Under the pieces are notes generated by a model. It made no database searches, was not told where the DNA came from, and saw nothing but the letters and a program-made list of their open reading frames with translations. A stretch of DNA of 64,000 nt from Emcibacteraceae bacterium (GTDB taxonomy: Bacteria; Pseudomonadota; Alphaproteobacteria; Sphingomonadales; Emcibacteraceae): NCBI GenBank assembly GCA_021774795.1, contig JAJFIR010000014.1:310001-374000 (forward strand). The letters run 5' to 3'. The first letter of the stretch is position 1, and every line of letters begins with the position of its first letter. The translations under genes were made by a program, and so were the position numbers. This document shows positions 26,872 to 36,233 of the stretch, in pieces.

Positions 26872-27534
26872 TTAAGCCTCCTTTGGCACAACAATGCCAT
26901 TTAAAAATATATTAATGTGGGCGCGAATAAATTCTTCGTGCGGTAGCTTTTTCTCATTTGTGCGGACAAAGATATTATTCCAGATAATCTGCATAAAAAC
27001 CGCTCCGATTAAAGTACGTATCGCAAATTCAGTATTTTCTTTCCTAAATTCTCCTTGCTTTATACCGAATTCGATCACGATTTTAAGAGCTTTCATGGCC
27101 CTCTCGATCACTTCTTCACGGTAAAAAGCTGCTAACTCGGGAAAATTTCCTGCCTCTCCAATGATTAAAGGAGGAATAGCCCCGATTTTATCATCAGACA
27201 ATCTGCCTGCCATCATCATTAACATGTTTGTCAATAATTCCGCCGCAGAAGTATTATGTTCACCAATGTGGTCCGCGATGTCACCCATATTTTGTGCTAT
27301 AGGGGTAACAGAACGTCCAACCAATGCCTTCAGCATATCTTCTTTACTATCAAAATAGAGATAAACGGTTCCTTTTGATAAACCGGCATGCTTGGCAATA
27401 TCTTCAATGCGGGCACCAGCAAAACCACGTGAACAAAACTCAATTAAGGCCCCATCCAATATTTCGTTCGGGCGTTTTTTAGGCTCTCTTCGCCATTTTG
27501 GAGATTCATTTCTGTTTTCTTCTAAATTTTGCAA
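26872..27534 (-). CDS. TetR-family regulator of the adjacent efflux operon
   Basis: This 220-residue protein has an N-terminal TetR helix-turn-helix (about 20-66: EILDGALIEFCSRG, then LSKGTVYLYFDSKEDML) and an all-helical ligand domain. It is the first gene of a four-gene operon, as CecR (YbiH) is for ybhGFSR. A perfect 10-bp inverted repeat 25 bp upstream of its start is the likely operator, so autoregulated repression of the exporter is inferred. Confidence 0.9.
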   Translation of the reverse strand: MQNLEENRNESPKWRREPKKRPNEILDGALIEFCSRGFAGARIEDIAKHAGLSKGTVYLYFDSKEDMLKALVGRSVTPIAQNMGDIADHIGEHNTSAAELLTNMLMMMAGRLSDDKIGAIPPLIIGEAGNFPELAAFYREEVIERAMKALKIVIEFGIKQGEFRKENTEFAIRTLIGAVFMQIIWNNIFVRTNEKKLPHEEFIRAHINIFLNGIVVPKEA

Positions 27535-27558
27535 ATCATATCCTGCGATCTAATCATT

Positions 27559-27586
27559 ATTAATAAATAACCAGTCATTTATTAAT
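27559..27586. promoter_or_regulatory. Probable TetR operator (inverted repeat)
   Basis: ATTAATAAAT and ATTTATTAAT form perfect 10-base arms around the 8-base spacer AACCAGTC. The inner bases (AAATAACCAGTCATTT) are also nearly palindromic, as in many TetR-family sites. The site lies in the divergent gap between tetR and the cyclotransferase-like gene, so it could control both. Confidence 0.6.
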
Positions 27587-27660
27587 TTGCAAGAAAAACA
27601 GTTTAAGAGATACTTTTTTATGTATTATATATTTATTTCTGATCGGCACGGAGAAATCGC

Positions 27661-28104
27661 ATGAACACAGAAACTATATTTTTCTACGGTCTATTTATGG
27701 ACCCCGACCTGCTTATAGGAGAAGGTTACTCCCCTTCCTCAATCAACATCGCAAAACTAGAAAAATTTAATTTTCATTTGGGCGAAAGAGCAACATTAAA
27801 ACCCGACGAATCGGAATCCGTATGGGGAACTGTTATGGACTTGAAGACAGATGAACTGCGCGAACTTTATTCAGCACCGTCTGTTTCTGATTACATGGCC
27901 GTTGATGTGACTTGTATATTAGAAGACCAAACTGAGGTATCTTCGAAGGTATATGTGTTACCCTATGATTACCCGCTCACATTTCCAACAGATACAGGTT
28001 ACGCCCGGAAATTATATGATATTAGCACCAAACTCTCACTTCATAATGATTACTGTCTTAAAATTAAAAAATTAATCGAGAAAATAGAGAAAGGCGGTGA
28101 ATAA
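27661..28104 (+). CDS. Gamma-glutamylcyclotransferase-like (AIG2/GGCT-fold) protein
   Basis: This 147-residue protein starts with TIFFYGLFMDPDLL, the YGxxM substrate-loop motif of the GGCT/AIG2 fold. VWGTVMDL in the middle corresponds to the strand that normally precedes the catalytic Glu. Members cleave gamma-glutamyl amides to 5-oxoproline, or act in other amide chemistry. GGAGAAATCGC before the ATG supports the start. It is monocistronic and divergent from tetR. Confidence 0.7.
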   Translation: MNTETIFFYGLFMDPDLLIGEGYSPSSINIAKLEKFNFHLGERATLKPDESESVWGTVMDLKTDELRELYSAPSVSDYMAVDVTCILEDQTEVSSKVYVLPYDYPLTFPTDTGYARKLYDISTKLSLHNDYCLKIKKLIEKIEKGGE

Positions 28105-28119
28105 GAAATATAAATTTAT

Positions 28120-28527
28120 TTAACTATTTTCTTTATCAAACACTTCATCTGTCGGTATCTGTAACCCGTTAGCAATATGATTTGTTTTGGCGGCTAGAGC
28201 AACAATTTTTATAATTTCAGCATGTTGACCATCAGTAAGTCCTTTTGCTCTCGCAGCAGCAGTATGGGAATGCACGCAATAAGCACATGAATTTGCAATG
28301 GAGACAGCGATATAAAGCATTTCTTTTGTCAGTGGATCGATTTCGGATGGCATTGCCATCACCCTTTTTACTTCGGCCCATGTTCTTTCAAGTAGGTCTT
28401 CATCAAAGGCGATATAATACCACATATTATTGACAAAATCTGAATTCCGTGTTTTTCGAATATCATCGAATACTGCCTTAACCCTTTCATTTTCTTCGAT
28501 ACTTTCTTCAGGCTTGTAAGTTGACAT
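28120..28527 (-). CDS. Carboxymuconolactone decarboxylase-family / AhpD-like protein
   Basis: This 135-residue protein has the AhpD core motif SCAYCVHSH (Cys81, Cys84, His88) in a helical bundle, indicating a thiol-based peroxidase or reductase-like role rather than lactone decarboxylation. GAGGAAAAAC precedes the ATG. It is a single gene convergent with the cyclotransferase-like gene and divergent from the Pho-controlled porin. Confidence 0.85.
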   Translation of the reverse strand: MSTYKPEESIEENERVKAVFDDIRKTRNSDFVNNMWYYIAFDEDLLERTWAEVKRVMAMPSEIDPLTKEMLYIAVSIANSCAYCVHSHTAAARAKGLTDGQHAEIIKIVALAAKTNHIANGLQIPTDEVFDKENS

Positions 28528-28640
28528 CGTTTTTCCTCATTCTATAAAATCACTTGTTCAACGTTCATTGTGACCTAATAAAACTGATTGTTCAAGACAA
28601 CATTAATAGTGATTTGCAATTTATTACCGGAAATAACGAC

Positions 28641-28669
28641 CTGTCATAAAACCGTAACAATTCTGTCAT
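28641..28669 (+). promoter_or_regulatory. Pho box, three units, upstream of porin gene
   Basis: CTGTCAT, CCGTAAC and CTGTCAT recur every 11 bases with 4-base A/T spacers (AAAA, AATT). This matches the PhoB consensus CTGTCAT-N4-CTGTCAT. It lies about 95 bases before the porin start, so phosphate-starvation induction is expected. Confidence 0.85.
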
Positions 28670-28764
28670 TTTTCCTTAATGAAAACTGAGTAAAAGCTTA
28701 ACAGAACATAAAACCTAACAACTGAAACTAATACGATAATAACATAGATAAATAAGGAAATCTA

Positions 28765-29967
28765 ATGTCTACACCCAAATCAATTCTTGCTTTTTTCGGT
28801 ACAACCGCAATTACAACTGCATTAATTGCTTCATCTTCTTTTGCCCAAGATCAAGACTTAAAAGTTACCTGGAAAGGGGCACCTGAACTTTCAAGCGCGG
28901 ATGGTAACTTTAAAGTGAAACTTCGTGGCCGCGTCTTCACAGATTGGGCGACAATTTCAGATAATAGCGGAAAAGAAGTCGACGCCACTGAACTTCGTAC
29001 GGCACGTCTCGGAATCGAAGGCGTGGTTATGAAAGACATTAAATATAAATTTGAAATCGATTTTGCCGGAAATGAAACCAACATTACCGATGCAAATTTT
29101 GAATGGGCACTAAAGCCCGTCTCGGTTGTAGTGGGGCAGTTTAAAACGCCTACGTCATTGGAAGAGCAAACATCAGGTCGCTTCACGACATTCCTGGAGC
29201 GTGGCAGCTTCACAGATGCATTTGGTTTTAGTCGCCAGATCGGTATCGCAGCAAACTACTCACAAAATAATATCACGTTTAAAGCCGGCGTATTCCAAGG
29301 AAATGCTAATGGCGGAGCCGGAAAAGACCAAGGGCGAGTATTCGCTGCTCGAGCAACCTTTACTCCCCAAATTGGAAATGGTGACGGCTTTATCCATATC
29401 GGTGTATCAGCATTTCGCCGCGAAAACGACGACGGTGTCCTGACAAGAAGCTATAGCCAGAGGCCACATAGCCATCTTTCAAAAATTAAATATGTTTCAA
29501 CCGGCAGCTTTGCAGCAGAATCTGATACGTTCTTTGGTGCTGAACTGGCTGGCGTCATGGGACCACTTTCCATTCAAGCTGAATGGGGATGGATGAAATC
29601 AAACGCCCTAGTCGGAGGGATGGACGCTAAATTCAACGGCGGATACGTAGATATCAGTTACATCTTGACCGGCGAAAGTCGTGGGTACAAAAATGGTGCT
29701 TTTGACCGCATCAAAGTTAGCAAACCCGTTTATCAAGGTGGTTCAGGAGCATGGCAGATTGCCGCGCGATACGACATCATCGACCTTACCGATACAACTG
29801 CCTCTGTGTTCGGCGGCAAGCAAACGTCTTATATAGTCGGGATAAATTGGCTTTTGAATAACTATTCCCGCGTCATGGCCAACTATTCAAAATCTGATAT
29901 TGATGGTGGTGTAAACGATGGTGAAAGTATTGACGCCATTGGTTTAAGGTTCCAGGTTGACTGGTAG
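28765..29967 (+). CDS. Phosphate-selective porin, OprO/OprP family
   Basis: This 400-residue outer-membrane barrel has a signal peptide ending SSSFAQ (about residue 27). The family opening FKVKLRGRVFTDWATIS, the repeated aromatic strand pattern and the terminal GLRFQVDW (aromatic last residue) fit the OprO/P family of phosphate or polyphosphate porins. AAGGAAATCTA precedes the ATG. The upstream three-unit Pho box and the following pst genes indicate that it feeds phosphate to PstS. A strong hairpin terminator follows. Confidence 0.9.
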   Translation: MSTPKSILAFFGTTAITTALIASSSFAQDQDLKVTWKGAPELSSADGNFKVKLRGRVFTDWATISDNSGKEVDATELRTARLGIEGVVMKDIKYKFEIDFAGNETNITDANFEWALKPVSVVVGQFKTPTSLEEQTSGRFTTFLERGSFTDAFGFSRQIGIAANYSQNNITFKAGVFQGNANGGAGKDQGRVFAARATFTPQIGNGDGFIHIGVSAFRRENDDGVLTRSYSQRPHSHLSKIKYVSTGSFAAESDTFFGAELAGVMGPLSIQAEWGWMKSNALVGGMDAKFNGGYVDISYILTGESRGYKNGAFDRIKVSKPVYQGGSGAWQIAARYDIIDLTDTTASVFGGKQTSYIVGINWLLNNYSRVMANYSKSDIDGGVNDGESIDAIGLRFQVDW

Positions 29968-30000
29968 TCATATTTAGTTAAGAACCGCATATTTTTGGAT

Positions 30001-30028
30001 AAAAGGCAGGGCTCAAGCCCTGCCTTTT
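30001..30028 (+). terminator. Rho-independent terminator after porin gene
   Basis: AAAAGGCAGGGCT and AGCCCTGCCTTTT form a perfect 13-base stem with only CA between the arms, followed by a T-rich run (TTTTATTATTTT). Confidence 0.9.
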
Positions 30029-30063
30029 ATTATTTTATTCAAACACTTAATATTGGGTGATGA

Positions 30064-30103
30064 CTGTAACAAAACATTCACAAATCTGTCCCATAACTGT
30101 AAC
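30064..30103 (+). promoter_or_regulatory. Pho box, four units, upstream of pstS
   Basis: CTGTAAC, CATTCAC, CTGTCCC and CTGTAAC repeat with exact 11-base period and spacers AAAA, AAAT and ATAA. The array lies about 105 bases before the chosen pstS start and inside the spurious N-terminal extension of the ORF track, which supports the later start. Confidence 0.82.
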
Positions 30104-30209
30104 TAACCGCGATTATATTTTTCACATGAATAGAAAACAGGAAACTAAAGAAAACAAAGAAATTGCGAGTTTAAAACTCAAACTAATAAATCTTATTGGA
30201 GAAAATTAT

Positions 30210-31247
30210 ATGTATAAAAAAACAACAATAACCTTAATGGGTATTGGCATGATCGGTATGTCTTTGATTAGCACAGCCGAAGCCCGTGACCAAATTCGCA
30301 TTGTAGGTTCGTCGACCGTCTTTCCATTTTCAACTGCGGTAGCAGAAGAATTCGGGCGGTCTACATCCTTTAAAACGCCTGTCGTTGAAAGTACCGGTTC
30401 AGGTGGCGGACTAAAATTGTTCTGTGCTGGTGTTGGTGAAAGCCATCCTGACATAACAAATGCCTCCCGTGCAATCAAAGGTTCAGAAGTGGAATTATGT
30501 GCTAAAAACGGTGTTAGCGATATCATTGAGATCAAAGTGGGCTACGATGGCATTGTTCTCGCTAATTCAAAAAAAGCGCAACAAATGGATTTCAAATTGC
30601 GGGATATATGGCTTGCTCTTGCAAAAGATGTTGTCCTTGACGGTAAAATTGTACCAAATCCATATAGTACTTGGAATGAAGTAAACCCTGAACTTCCTAA
30701 CAAGAAAATTGAAGTGCTTGGCCCGCCTCCTACCTCTGGAACCAGAGATGCATTTGCGGAGCTAGCACTCGAAGGTGGCTGCAAAAAATTTCCCGAAATT
30801 AACGCCATTAAAGCAGAAAATAAGGATCAATATACAGCACTATGCCACACTATCCGCGAAGATGGTGCTTATATAGAAGCTGGTGAAAACGACAACTTAA
30901 TTGTTGGGAAACTGCAAGCAAATCCAAACGCTATAGGAGTATTCGGCTACAGTTTTCTGGAAGAAAATAATGATGTTATTCAAGGTAGTGTTGTTGAAGG
31001 GTCCCTCCCAACCTTCGAGAACATTGCCGAGAAAACCTACAAAGTATCTCGCTCTTTGTTCTTCTATGTAAAAAAAGCCCACATCAACACAGTAGTGCCC
31101 GGAATTGAAGAATACCTTGGTGAATTCCTCAGCGACAAAGCAATGGGTGATTTCGGATATCTGGCTGAAAAAGGTCTCATTCCATTACCCGGTGGTGAGT
31201 TACGAGAAATACAAAATACGGCGACCAATCTCATTGCTATGCAATAA
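30210..31247 (+). CDS. pstS: Periplasmic phosphate-binding protein PstS
   Basis: The ORF track begins 51 codons too early. GGAG eight bases before this ATG and a clean signal peptide (LISTAEA) fix the start, giving 345 residues. The mature protein opens with IRIVGSSTVFPF and contains VESTGSGGGLKLFC and PPTSGTRDAF, the phosphate-contacting loops of the PstS/SphX family. It delivers phosphate to PstCAB. A terminator between pstS and pstC should make it more abundant than the permease. Confidence 0.93.
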   Translation: MYKKTTITLMGIGMIGMSLISTAEARDQIRIVGSSTVFPFSTAVAEEFGRSTSFKTPVVESTGSGGGLKLFCAGVGESHPDITNASRAIKGSEVELCAKNGVSDIIEIKVGYDGIVLANSKKAQQMDFKLRDIWLALAKDVVLDGKIVPNPYSTWNEVNPELPNKKIEVLGPPPTSGTRDAFAELALEGGCKKFPEINAIKAENKDQYTALCHTIREDGAYIEAGENDNLIVGKLQANPNAIGVFGYSFLEENNDVIQGSVVEGSLPTFENIAEKTYKVSRSLFFYVKKAHINTVVPGIEEYLGEFLSDKAMGDFGYLAEKGLIPLPGGELREIQNTATNLIAMQ

Positions 31248-31257
31248 TCAAGCTATG

Positions 31258-31286
31258 AAAGGCTAGTTCACAGGAACTAGCCTTTT
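31258..31286 (+). terminator. Terminator / attenuator between pstS and pstC
   Basis: AAAGGCTAGTTC and GAACTAGCCTTT form a perfect 12-base stem around ACAG and run into TTTTAATTTT. Some read-through, or a separate promoter, must serve pstC. Confidence 0.85.
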
Positions 31287-31424
31287 AATTTTGACTTTTA
31301 TGCTGTTATAATATTCTGTACTGGTGTAGTTAACTGATAATTTTTACGGTTGGGAAATTCAAATAAGAACCGTTAAAACATTCAAAAATCAAAATAATCT
31401 ACCATTTTTGTATTGGTATAATTT

Positions 31425-32447
31425 ATGAATATATTTCTACTTTTAGTTATTTTGACCATTGCTCTGTATGTTTTAAAATCATACGGAGTTTTCGGTCAAT
31501 TCAGCTATAAATTAGTAAAACCGTTGAAACGATCGCGAACCAAAATAGAAGCGGTTATTAAATTTATATTGCTAACATTTTCCATAATTGCCGTATTGAC
31601 GACTGTTGGTATACTATTTTCCCTTATTTTCGAAAGTGTCCGGTTTTTTGAAAAAGTTTCAATAACGGAGTTCGTTTTTGGGATAAAATGGAGCCCACAG
31701 ACAGCAATTCGCATTGACCAAATTGGTAGCTCGGGAGCCTTTGGGGCGGTCCCATTATTTATGGGTACCATGTTGATCACGGTAATAGCGGTGTCTATCG
31801 CCGCGCCAATAGGTTTAATGTCAGCGATATTTATGTCTGAATTTTCCAATAAAAAAGTCAGAAATATTGCCAAACCATTGTTGGAAATACTGGCTGGAAT
31901 TCCTACAGTAGTATACGGTTTTATCGCCGCACTCGTCGTCGCTCCCTTTATTCGCAATACAGGCGCAGCTTTAAATGTCGAAATCGCTTCTGAAAGTGCT
32001 CTTTCCGCTGGAATTGTAATGGGTGTAATGATTATTCCACTTATTTCTTCACTTTCGGATGATGTGATTAGTGTGGTGCCACAAAGCTTATCAGAAGGCT
32101 CTTTGGGCTTAGGGGCAACAAAAACCGAAACAATCTTAAAAGTAGTATTACCATCCGCGCTTCCCGGTATTGTTGGGGCTTTACTGCTTGCGACATCCCG
32201 CGCGATTGGGGAAACAATGATTGTGGTCATGGCCGCCGGGATGGCGGCAAACTTGACAGTTAACCCACTTGAAGCCGTAACAACCGTTACCGTGCAAATA
32301 GTCGCCCTTCTCACTGGCGATCAGGAATTCGCAAGCGCAAAAACTCTTTCGGCATTCGCGCTTGGCCTTGCATTATTCATTACAACATTAGTGCTTAATG
32401 CCATCGCATTAATTATAGTGCGGAAATACAGAGAGCAATATGACTGA
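31425..32447 (+). CDS. pstC: Phosphate ABC transporter permease PstC
   Basis: This 340-residue membrane protein has two N-terminal spans and the MetI-like permease domain from about 110. The cytosolic EAA loop reads SEGSLGLGATKTETILKVVLP, followed by the conserved AIGETMIVVMAAG. It pairs with PstA. The stop overlaps the pstA start by 8 bases. No Pho box was found in the 138 bases after the pstS terminator, and a TTGACT/TATAAT pair there has only 10 bases between. Confidence 0.92.
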   Translation: MNIFLLLVILTIALYVLKSYGVFGQFSYKLVKPLKRSRTKIEAVIKFILLTFSIIAVLTTVGILFSLIFESVRFFEKVSITEFVFGIKWSPQTAIRIDQIGSSGAFGAVPLFMGTMLITVIAVSIAAPIGLMSAIFMSEFSNKKVRNIAKPLLEILAGIPTVVYGFIAALVVAPFIRNTGAALNVEIASESALSAGIVMGVMIIPLISSLSDDVISVVPQSLSEGSLGLGATKTETILKVVLPSALPGIVGALLLATSRAIGETMIVVMAAGMAANLTVNPLEAVTTVTVQIVALLTGDQEFASAKTLSAFALGLALFITTLVLNAIALIIVRKYREQYD

Positions 32448-33768
32448 TATTCAGGAAACAGACATCGTGTCTCGCCGCGTCAACTGGCATTCGAAAAGCC
32501 AGAAAGACCGACTTGAGAGCCGATATAGAAAAGAAAAGATATTCAAGGCACTTGCTGTCTCTAGTTTATCAATTGCTATTGTTGCTTTGCTTGTTGTGCT
32601 GGTGAGTATTTTAACAACAGGAATAAGTGGATTTAAGGAAACCAGAATTGAACTTGATATATATCTGGACAGAGACATAGTTGGTGAAGTTCCTAATCTG
32701 GACGCAGCGGGCCTAAAAGACCATTATGCGACGATTAACATTAATAGTCTTCTTATCAAATCCTTACAGAAAAAGTTTCCGGAAGTTTCTTCGCGACGTG
32801 ATGTTTTCTCGCTCCTTAAATTGTTTAGTGTCGGAGCACAGTCAGACATACGTGATACCTTGATAGCCGACCCTGACCTTGTCGGTAAAACCCATACTAT
32901 ATCACTCTTATCTTCAAGCATTGTGGACATGTTTATAAAGGGTAAAATATTACGAGATGTTGAAGAAAATAACCGCAAAATATCAGACCAACAAATTGCA
33001 TGGCTTGATCAGTTTGAATTAGAAGGTAAAATAAGTCAAAATTTCAATTGGACATTTTTTACCAATGGTGACAGCAGAGAACCAGAGCTAGCCGGAGTAA
33101 GGAGCGCGACGGTTGGCTCCCTTTTAACATTATTTGTCACTTTTATAATCTCTTTTCCTATTGGTGTCGGCACGGCTATTTATCTGGAAGAATTCGCACC
33201 TAAGAACAGATATACAGACCTTATAGAGATAAACATCAACAACCTGGCAGCGGTACCATCCATCATATTCGGATTATTGGGTTTAGCTATATTCATTGGG
33301 TTTGTAGGATTACCGCGATCTGCCCCACTTGTCGGCGGTCTTACTTTGGCACTAATGACACTGCCAACAATCATTATTACGGCCCGTGCTGCAATTAAAG
33401 CAGTACCGCCTTCTATAAAAGAAGCAGCGATTGGTTTGGGTGCTTCGCATATGCAGATGGTCTTCCATCATGTGCTTCCTTTGAGCATGCCGGGAATACT
33501 CACAGGGTCAATTATCGGTATGGCACAAGCCTTGGGTGAAACAGCCCCGCTTTTAATGATCGGTATGGTCGCGTTCATTGTCGACACGCCAGGTGGAATA
33601 ATGGAGGCGTCAACAGCCCTGCCGGTTCAAGTATATCTATGGGCTGATAGCCCCGAGCGTGGTTTCCTCGAGAAAACTTCGGCGGCAATCATGGTGCTTT
33701 TGCTCTTCCTGATTGTGATGAATGGCCTAGCTATTTGGATGCGGCAAAAATTTGAAAAGAAATGGTGA
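32440..33768 (+). CDS. pstA: Phosphate ABC transporter permease PstA (long form)
   Basis: This 442-residue protein is longer than the ~295 of E. coli PstA. After the first span (about 35-60) comes a ~160-residue extracytoplasmic insert, then the permease domain with [20 protein letters not shown] (EAA loop) and [12 protein letters not shown]. Long PstA forms are common in alphaproteobacteria. It overlaps pstC and pstB, consistent with one translationally coupled unit. Confidence 0.92.
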   Translation: MTDIQETDIVSRRVNWHSKSQKDRLESRYRKEKIFKALAVSSLSIAIVALLVVLVSILTTGISGFKETRIELDIYLDRDIVGEVPNLDAAGLKDHYATININSLLIKSLQKKFPEVSSRRDVFSLLKLFSVGAQSDIRDTLIADPDLVGKTHTISLLSSSIVDMFIKGKILRDVEENNRKISDQQIAWLDQFELEGKISQNFNWTFFTNGDSREPELAGVRSATVGSLLTLFVTFIISFPIGVGTAIYLEEFAPKNRYTDLIEININNLAAVPSIIFGLLGLAIFIGFVGLPRSAPLVGGLTLALMTLPTIIITARAAIKAVPPSIKEAAIGLGASHMQMVFHHVLPLSMPGILTGSIIGMAQALGETAPLLMIGMVAFIVDTPGGIMEASTALPVQVYLWADSPERGFLEKTSAAIMVLLLFLIVMNGLAIWMRQKFEKKW

Positions 33769-34580
33769 ATAATATGAATATGGTAAATTTAACCGATGAG
33801 CTAGAGGCAAAAGCCGACACAAGTGCTCCAAAAATACGCGCCCAAAAAGTAAATGTACATTACAGCTCTAACCATGCACTTAAAGATATAAATTTAGATA
33901 TATACCCTAACGAAGTCACCGCTCTTATAGGACCTTCCGGATGTGGCAAATCAACCTTCTTACGTTGCCTTAACAGAATGAATGACACTATCGATATTTG
34001 CAAGGTAGAAGGGCGCATTACACTCGACGGGCAAAATATAAATGATAAAAAAATTGATGTTGTAGAACTGCGAGCTCGGGTTGGGATGGTATTTCAAAAA
34101 CCAAATCCATTTCCAAAATCAATATATGACAACGTAGCTTACGGTCCACGGATCCATGGCATCGCTCAAAACAAACAGGAACTCGATGATATCGTTTGGT
34201 CCAGCCTTAAAAAAGCGGGCCTTTGGAACGAAGTCCATGACCGCCTTGATGCCTCTGGCACTTCATTATCGGGCGGCCAACAACAACGGTTATGCATCGC
34301 AAGAACCATCGCGATCGAACCCGAAGTTATCTTGATGGATGAACCCTGCTCTGCTTTGGATCCTATAGCAACGGCTATTATCGAGGAATTAATAGAGGAT
34401 CTGAAAAATAGATATGCTATAGTTATTGTAACGCATTCTATGCAACAGGCGGCCAGGATATCCCAGAAAACAGCATTCTTTCACTTGGGAAAGTTACTTG
34501 AGCACGGCGACACAACAACTATATTCACAAACCCTGTGCACGAAAAAACAAAAGATTATATCACTGGCCGTTACGGTTAA
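33762..34580 (+). CDS. pstB: Phosphate ABC transporter ATPase PstB
   Basis: This 272-residue ATPase has Walker [10 protein letters not shown], the PstB-specific [10 protein letters not shown] and [16 protein letters not shown], signature [14 protein letters not shown], Walker [14 protein letters not shown] and the switch His in [10 protein letters not shown]. The first ATG overlaps the pstA stop; starts at 33774 or 33780 are also possible since the first ~25 residues are not part of the ATPase fold. Confidence 0.95.
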   Translation: MVNNMNMVNLTDELEAKADTSAPKIRAQKVNVHYSSNHALKDINLDIYPNEVTALIGPSGCGKSTFLRCLNRMNDTIDICKVEGRITLDGQNINDKKIDVVELRARVGMVFQKPNPFPKSIYDNVAYGPRIHGIAQNKQELDDIVWSSLKKAGLWNEVHDRLDASGTSLSGGQQQRLCIARTIAIEPEVILMDEPCSALDPIATAIIEELIEDLKNRYAIVIVTHSMQQAARISQKTAFFHLGKLLEHGDTTTIFTNPVHEKTKDYITGRYG

Positions 34581-34596
34581 ATTTAAGGAACAAGTT

Positions 34597-35313
34597 ATGC
34601 CTAATTCACATATCGTAAGTTCATTTGACGAAGATTTGCAAAAACTTCGTGACAAGATCACTGACATGGCTGAGCTTGTTGCAGATCAGTTTAGTGACGC
34701 AGAATGCGCGCTTACTACAAAAGATTTAAAGCTCGCCGCTCAGGTTAAAGAAAAAGATAATTACGTCGACCAAATGGAACAGGAAATTGAGAAAACAGCG
34801 ATTGAAATGATTGCAATAAGGTCGCCAATGGCTGATGACTTGCGCGAAATTATTTCCGCAATTAAAATAAGTAATGCTTTGGAGCGAATTGGTGATTACG
34901 CAAAAAATTTATCCAAGCGCGTATCGGTTCTAAGCGAAGTTGGTGATTATACTGTAAGTTCTTCAATAATCAGCCAAATGATTTCAATCATCAATGTCAT
35001 GAACGAAGACGTTATTGATGCTTATATTCACAAAAGCCCCGAAAAAGCTATTTCCGTTTGGACACGTGACCTGGCTGTGGATAATCTTTACAATAGTTTA
35101 TTTCGTGAGCTACTGACTTATATGATGGAAAACCCGGAGTATATAACCGCTGCCACACATTTATTGTTTGTAGCAAAGAATGTAGAGCGCGCAGGCGACC
35201 ACATAACAAATATTGCTGAACTTATATATTATATTGTCGAAGGAACGCCGCTGGAAATGGTCCGCCCAAAAGGCGACAATAGTAGTGAGACAAATGTAGA
35301 ATTCTCAGGCTAA
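34597..35313 (+). CDS. phoU: Phosphate signalling protein PhoU
   Basis: The start is the Met with AAGGAAC eight bases upstream; the ORF track extends wrongly back into pstB. The 238-residue product is two repeats of a three-helix bundle with the family motifs EKDNYVDQMEQEIE and ALERIGDYAKNL, then VERAGDHITNIAE. PhoU links Pst activity to the PhoR/PhoB sensor, and phoB and phoR are not in the window. Its stop overlaps the convergent AEC carrier gene by 4 bases. Confidence 0.95.
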   Translation: MPNSHIVSSFDEDLQKLRDKITDMAELVADQFSDAECALTTKDLKLAAQVKEKDNYVDQMEQEIEKTAIEMIAIRSPMADDLREIISAIKISNALERIGDYAKNLSKRVSVLSEVGDYTVSSSIISQMISIINVMNEDVIDAYIHKSPEKAISVWTRDLAVDNLYNSLFRELLTYMMENPEYITAATHLLFVAKNVERAGDHITNIAELIYYIVEGTPLEMVRPKGDNSSETNVEFSG

Positions 35314-36233
35314 CTTACAATTAGTATAATCACTGGTATTGTAACGACCGAAAGCAACGTTTGTAGTGAAATGATGGCAGCCATCAACGGTGCATCACCG
35401 CCCATATATTTCGCGAGAGCGTAGGCAGTGGACGACGTTGGTACAGATACAAAAATAACCGCACTCACACTCATTATAGGTGGTAATTCGAAGTATTTTG
35501 CAGCTGCAAATACAGTGGCCGGCAAAATTATCATCTTTGACATACTCGCGATCAAGCATGGCGCGACGAATTTTCGCATATTTCCGAATTGAAGGCCAGC
35601 ACCCACACAAATTAAAGCAAGTGGCAAAGCCGCTTTACCCAAATAAGTCGTAAAATCATGGAATATGGGCAGATGGCCCCAATCAAAGTAATTAAATGTC
35701 AATCCTGCGGCGATCGCCAAAATAAAAGGGTTTCTCAAAATTTCTGAAATAATACTTGGTTTTCCTTTACCGGTGTCCGACAAAATTGATGTCATAAATA
35801 TCACGGTTAAGATATTTGAAAAACTGACCATTACAGCAACAGCCAGTGCACCGACAATTTCCCCTTGTTCGCCGAAAAACTGACTTATAACGGCAAGCGC
35901 AATAAATGAATTGTGACGCCCTCCACCTTGAATTACCGATGATAGTGATGCGGCACTCATCCCGTACATTTTGCTAGCGACGTACGCAACGGACACCGCG
36001 ACTAAGTAACCTAATATCATTGATGCAGAAAACAGACCGACTGAAAAGCTGTCCAAATCGATCACAGACGTTTTATTAAAAAGTAGTGCCGGAAATAAAA
36101 TCCAGTAAGTCAGCCTATTTATTTGGTACCAAATTTTTTCATCAGAAATCAAAATACCTTTAAGAACTCCTCCTAAAAGTATGACTAGAAATATTGGTGC
36201 AACTAAATAGATTAAATTTTGCACGTCAAACAC
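35310..36233 (-). CDS. AEC-family transporter (second of tandem pair)
   Basis: This 307-residue, ten-segment membrane protein of the auxin efflux carrier family has a conserved central GGGRHNSFIALA and internal two-fold similarity. The start is GTG, directly abutting the TGA of the upstream paralogue. AEC proteins export or take up organic acids such as malate or malonate. The substrate is not predictable. Confidence 0.85.
   Translation of the reverse strand: MFDVQNLIYLVAPIFLVILLGGVLKGILISDEKIWYQINRLTYWILFPALLFNKTSVIDLDSFSVGLFSASMILGYLVAVSVAYVASKMYGMSAASLSSVIQGGGRHNSFIALAVISQFFGEQGEIVGALAVAVMVSFSNILTVIFMTSILSDTGKGKPSIISEILRNPFILAIAAGLTFNYFDWGHLPIFHDFTTYLGKAALPLALICVGAGLQFGNMRKFVAPCLIASMSKMIILPATVFAAAKYFELPPIMSVSAVIFVSVPTSSTAYALAKYMGGDAPLMAAIISLQTLLSVVTIPVIILIVS

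Noticed and set aside
28120-28527. 4-carboxymuconolactone decarboxylase of an aromatic pathway
   Set aside because: The CxxCxxxH motif points to the AhpD-like thiol group, and the gene is 14 kb away from the aromatic cluster.
30057-30209. 51-codon N-terminal extension of pstS
   Set aside because: It contains the four-unit Pho box and no signal peptide, whereas the Met at 30210 has a ribosome site and a signal peptide.
31291-31312. TTGACT ... TATAAT promoter before pstC
   Set aside because: The spacing is only 10 bases, too short for a sigma-70 promoter.
31505-32314. 269-codon minus-strand ORF opposite pstC
   Set aside because: It is a shadow of pstC: low-complexity Thr/Ile/Pro-rich translation, no ribosome site, and fully inside a gene with unmistakable motifs.
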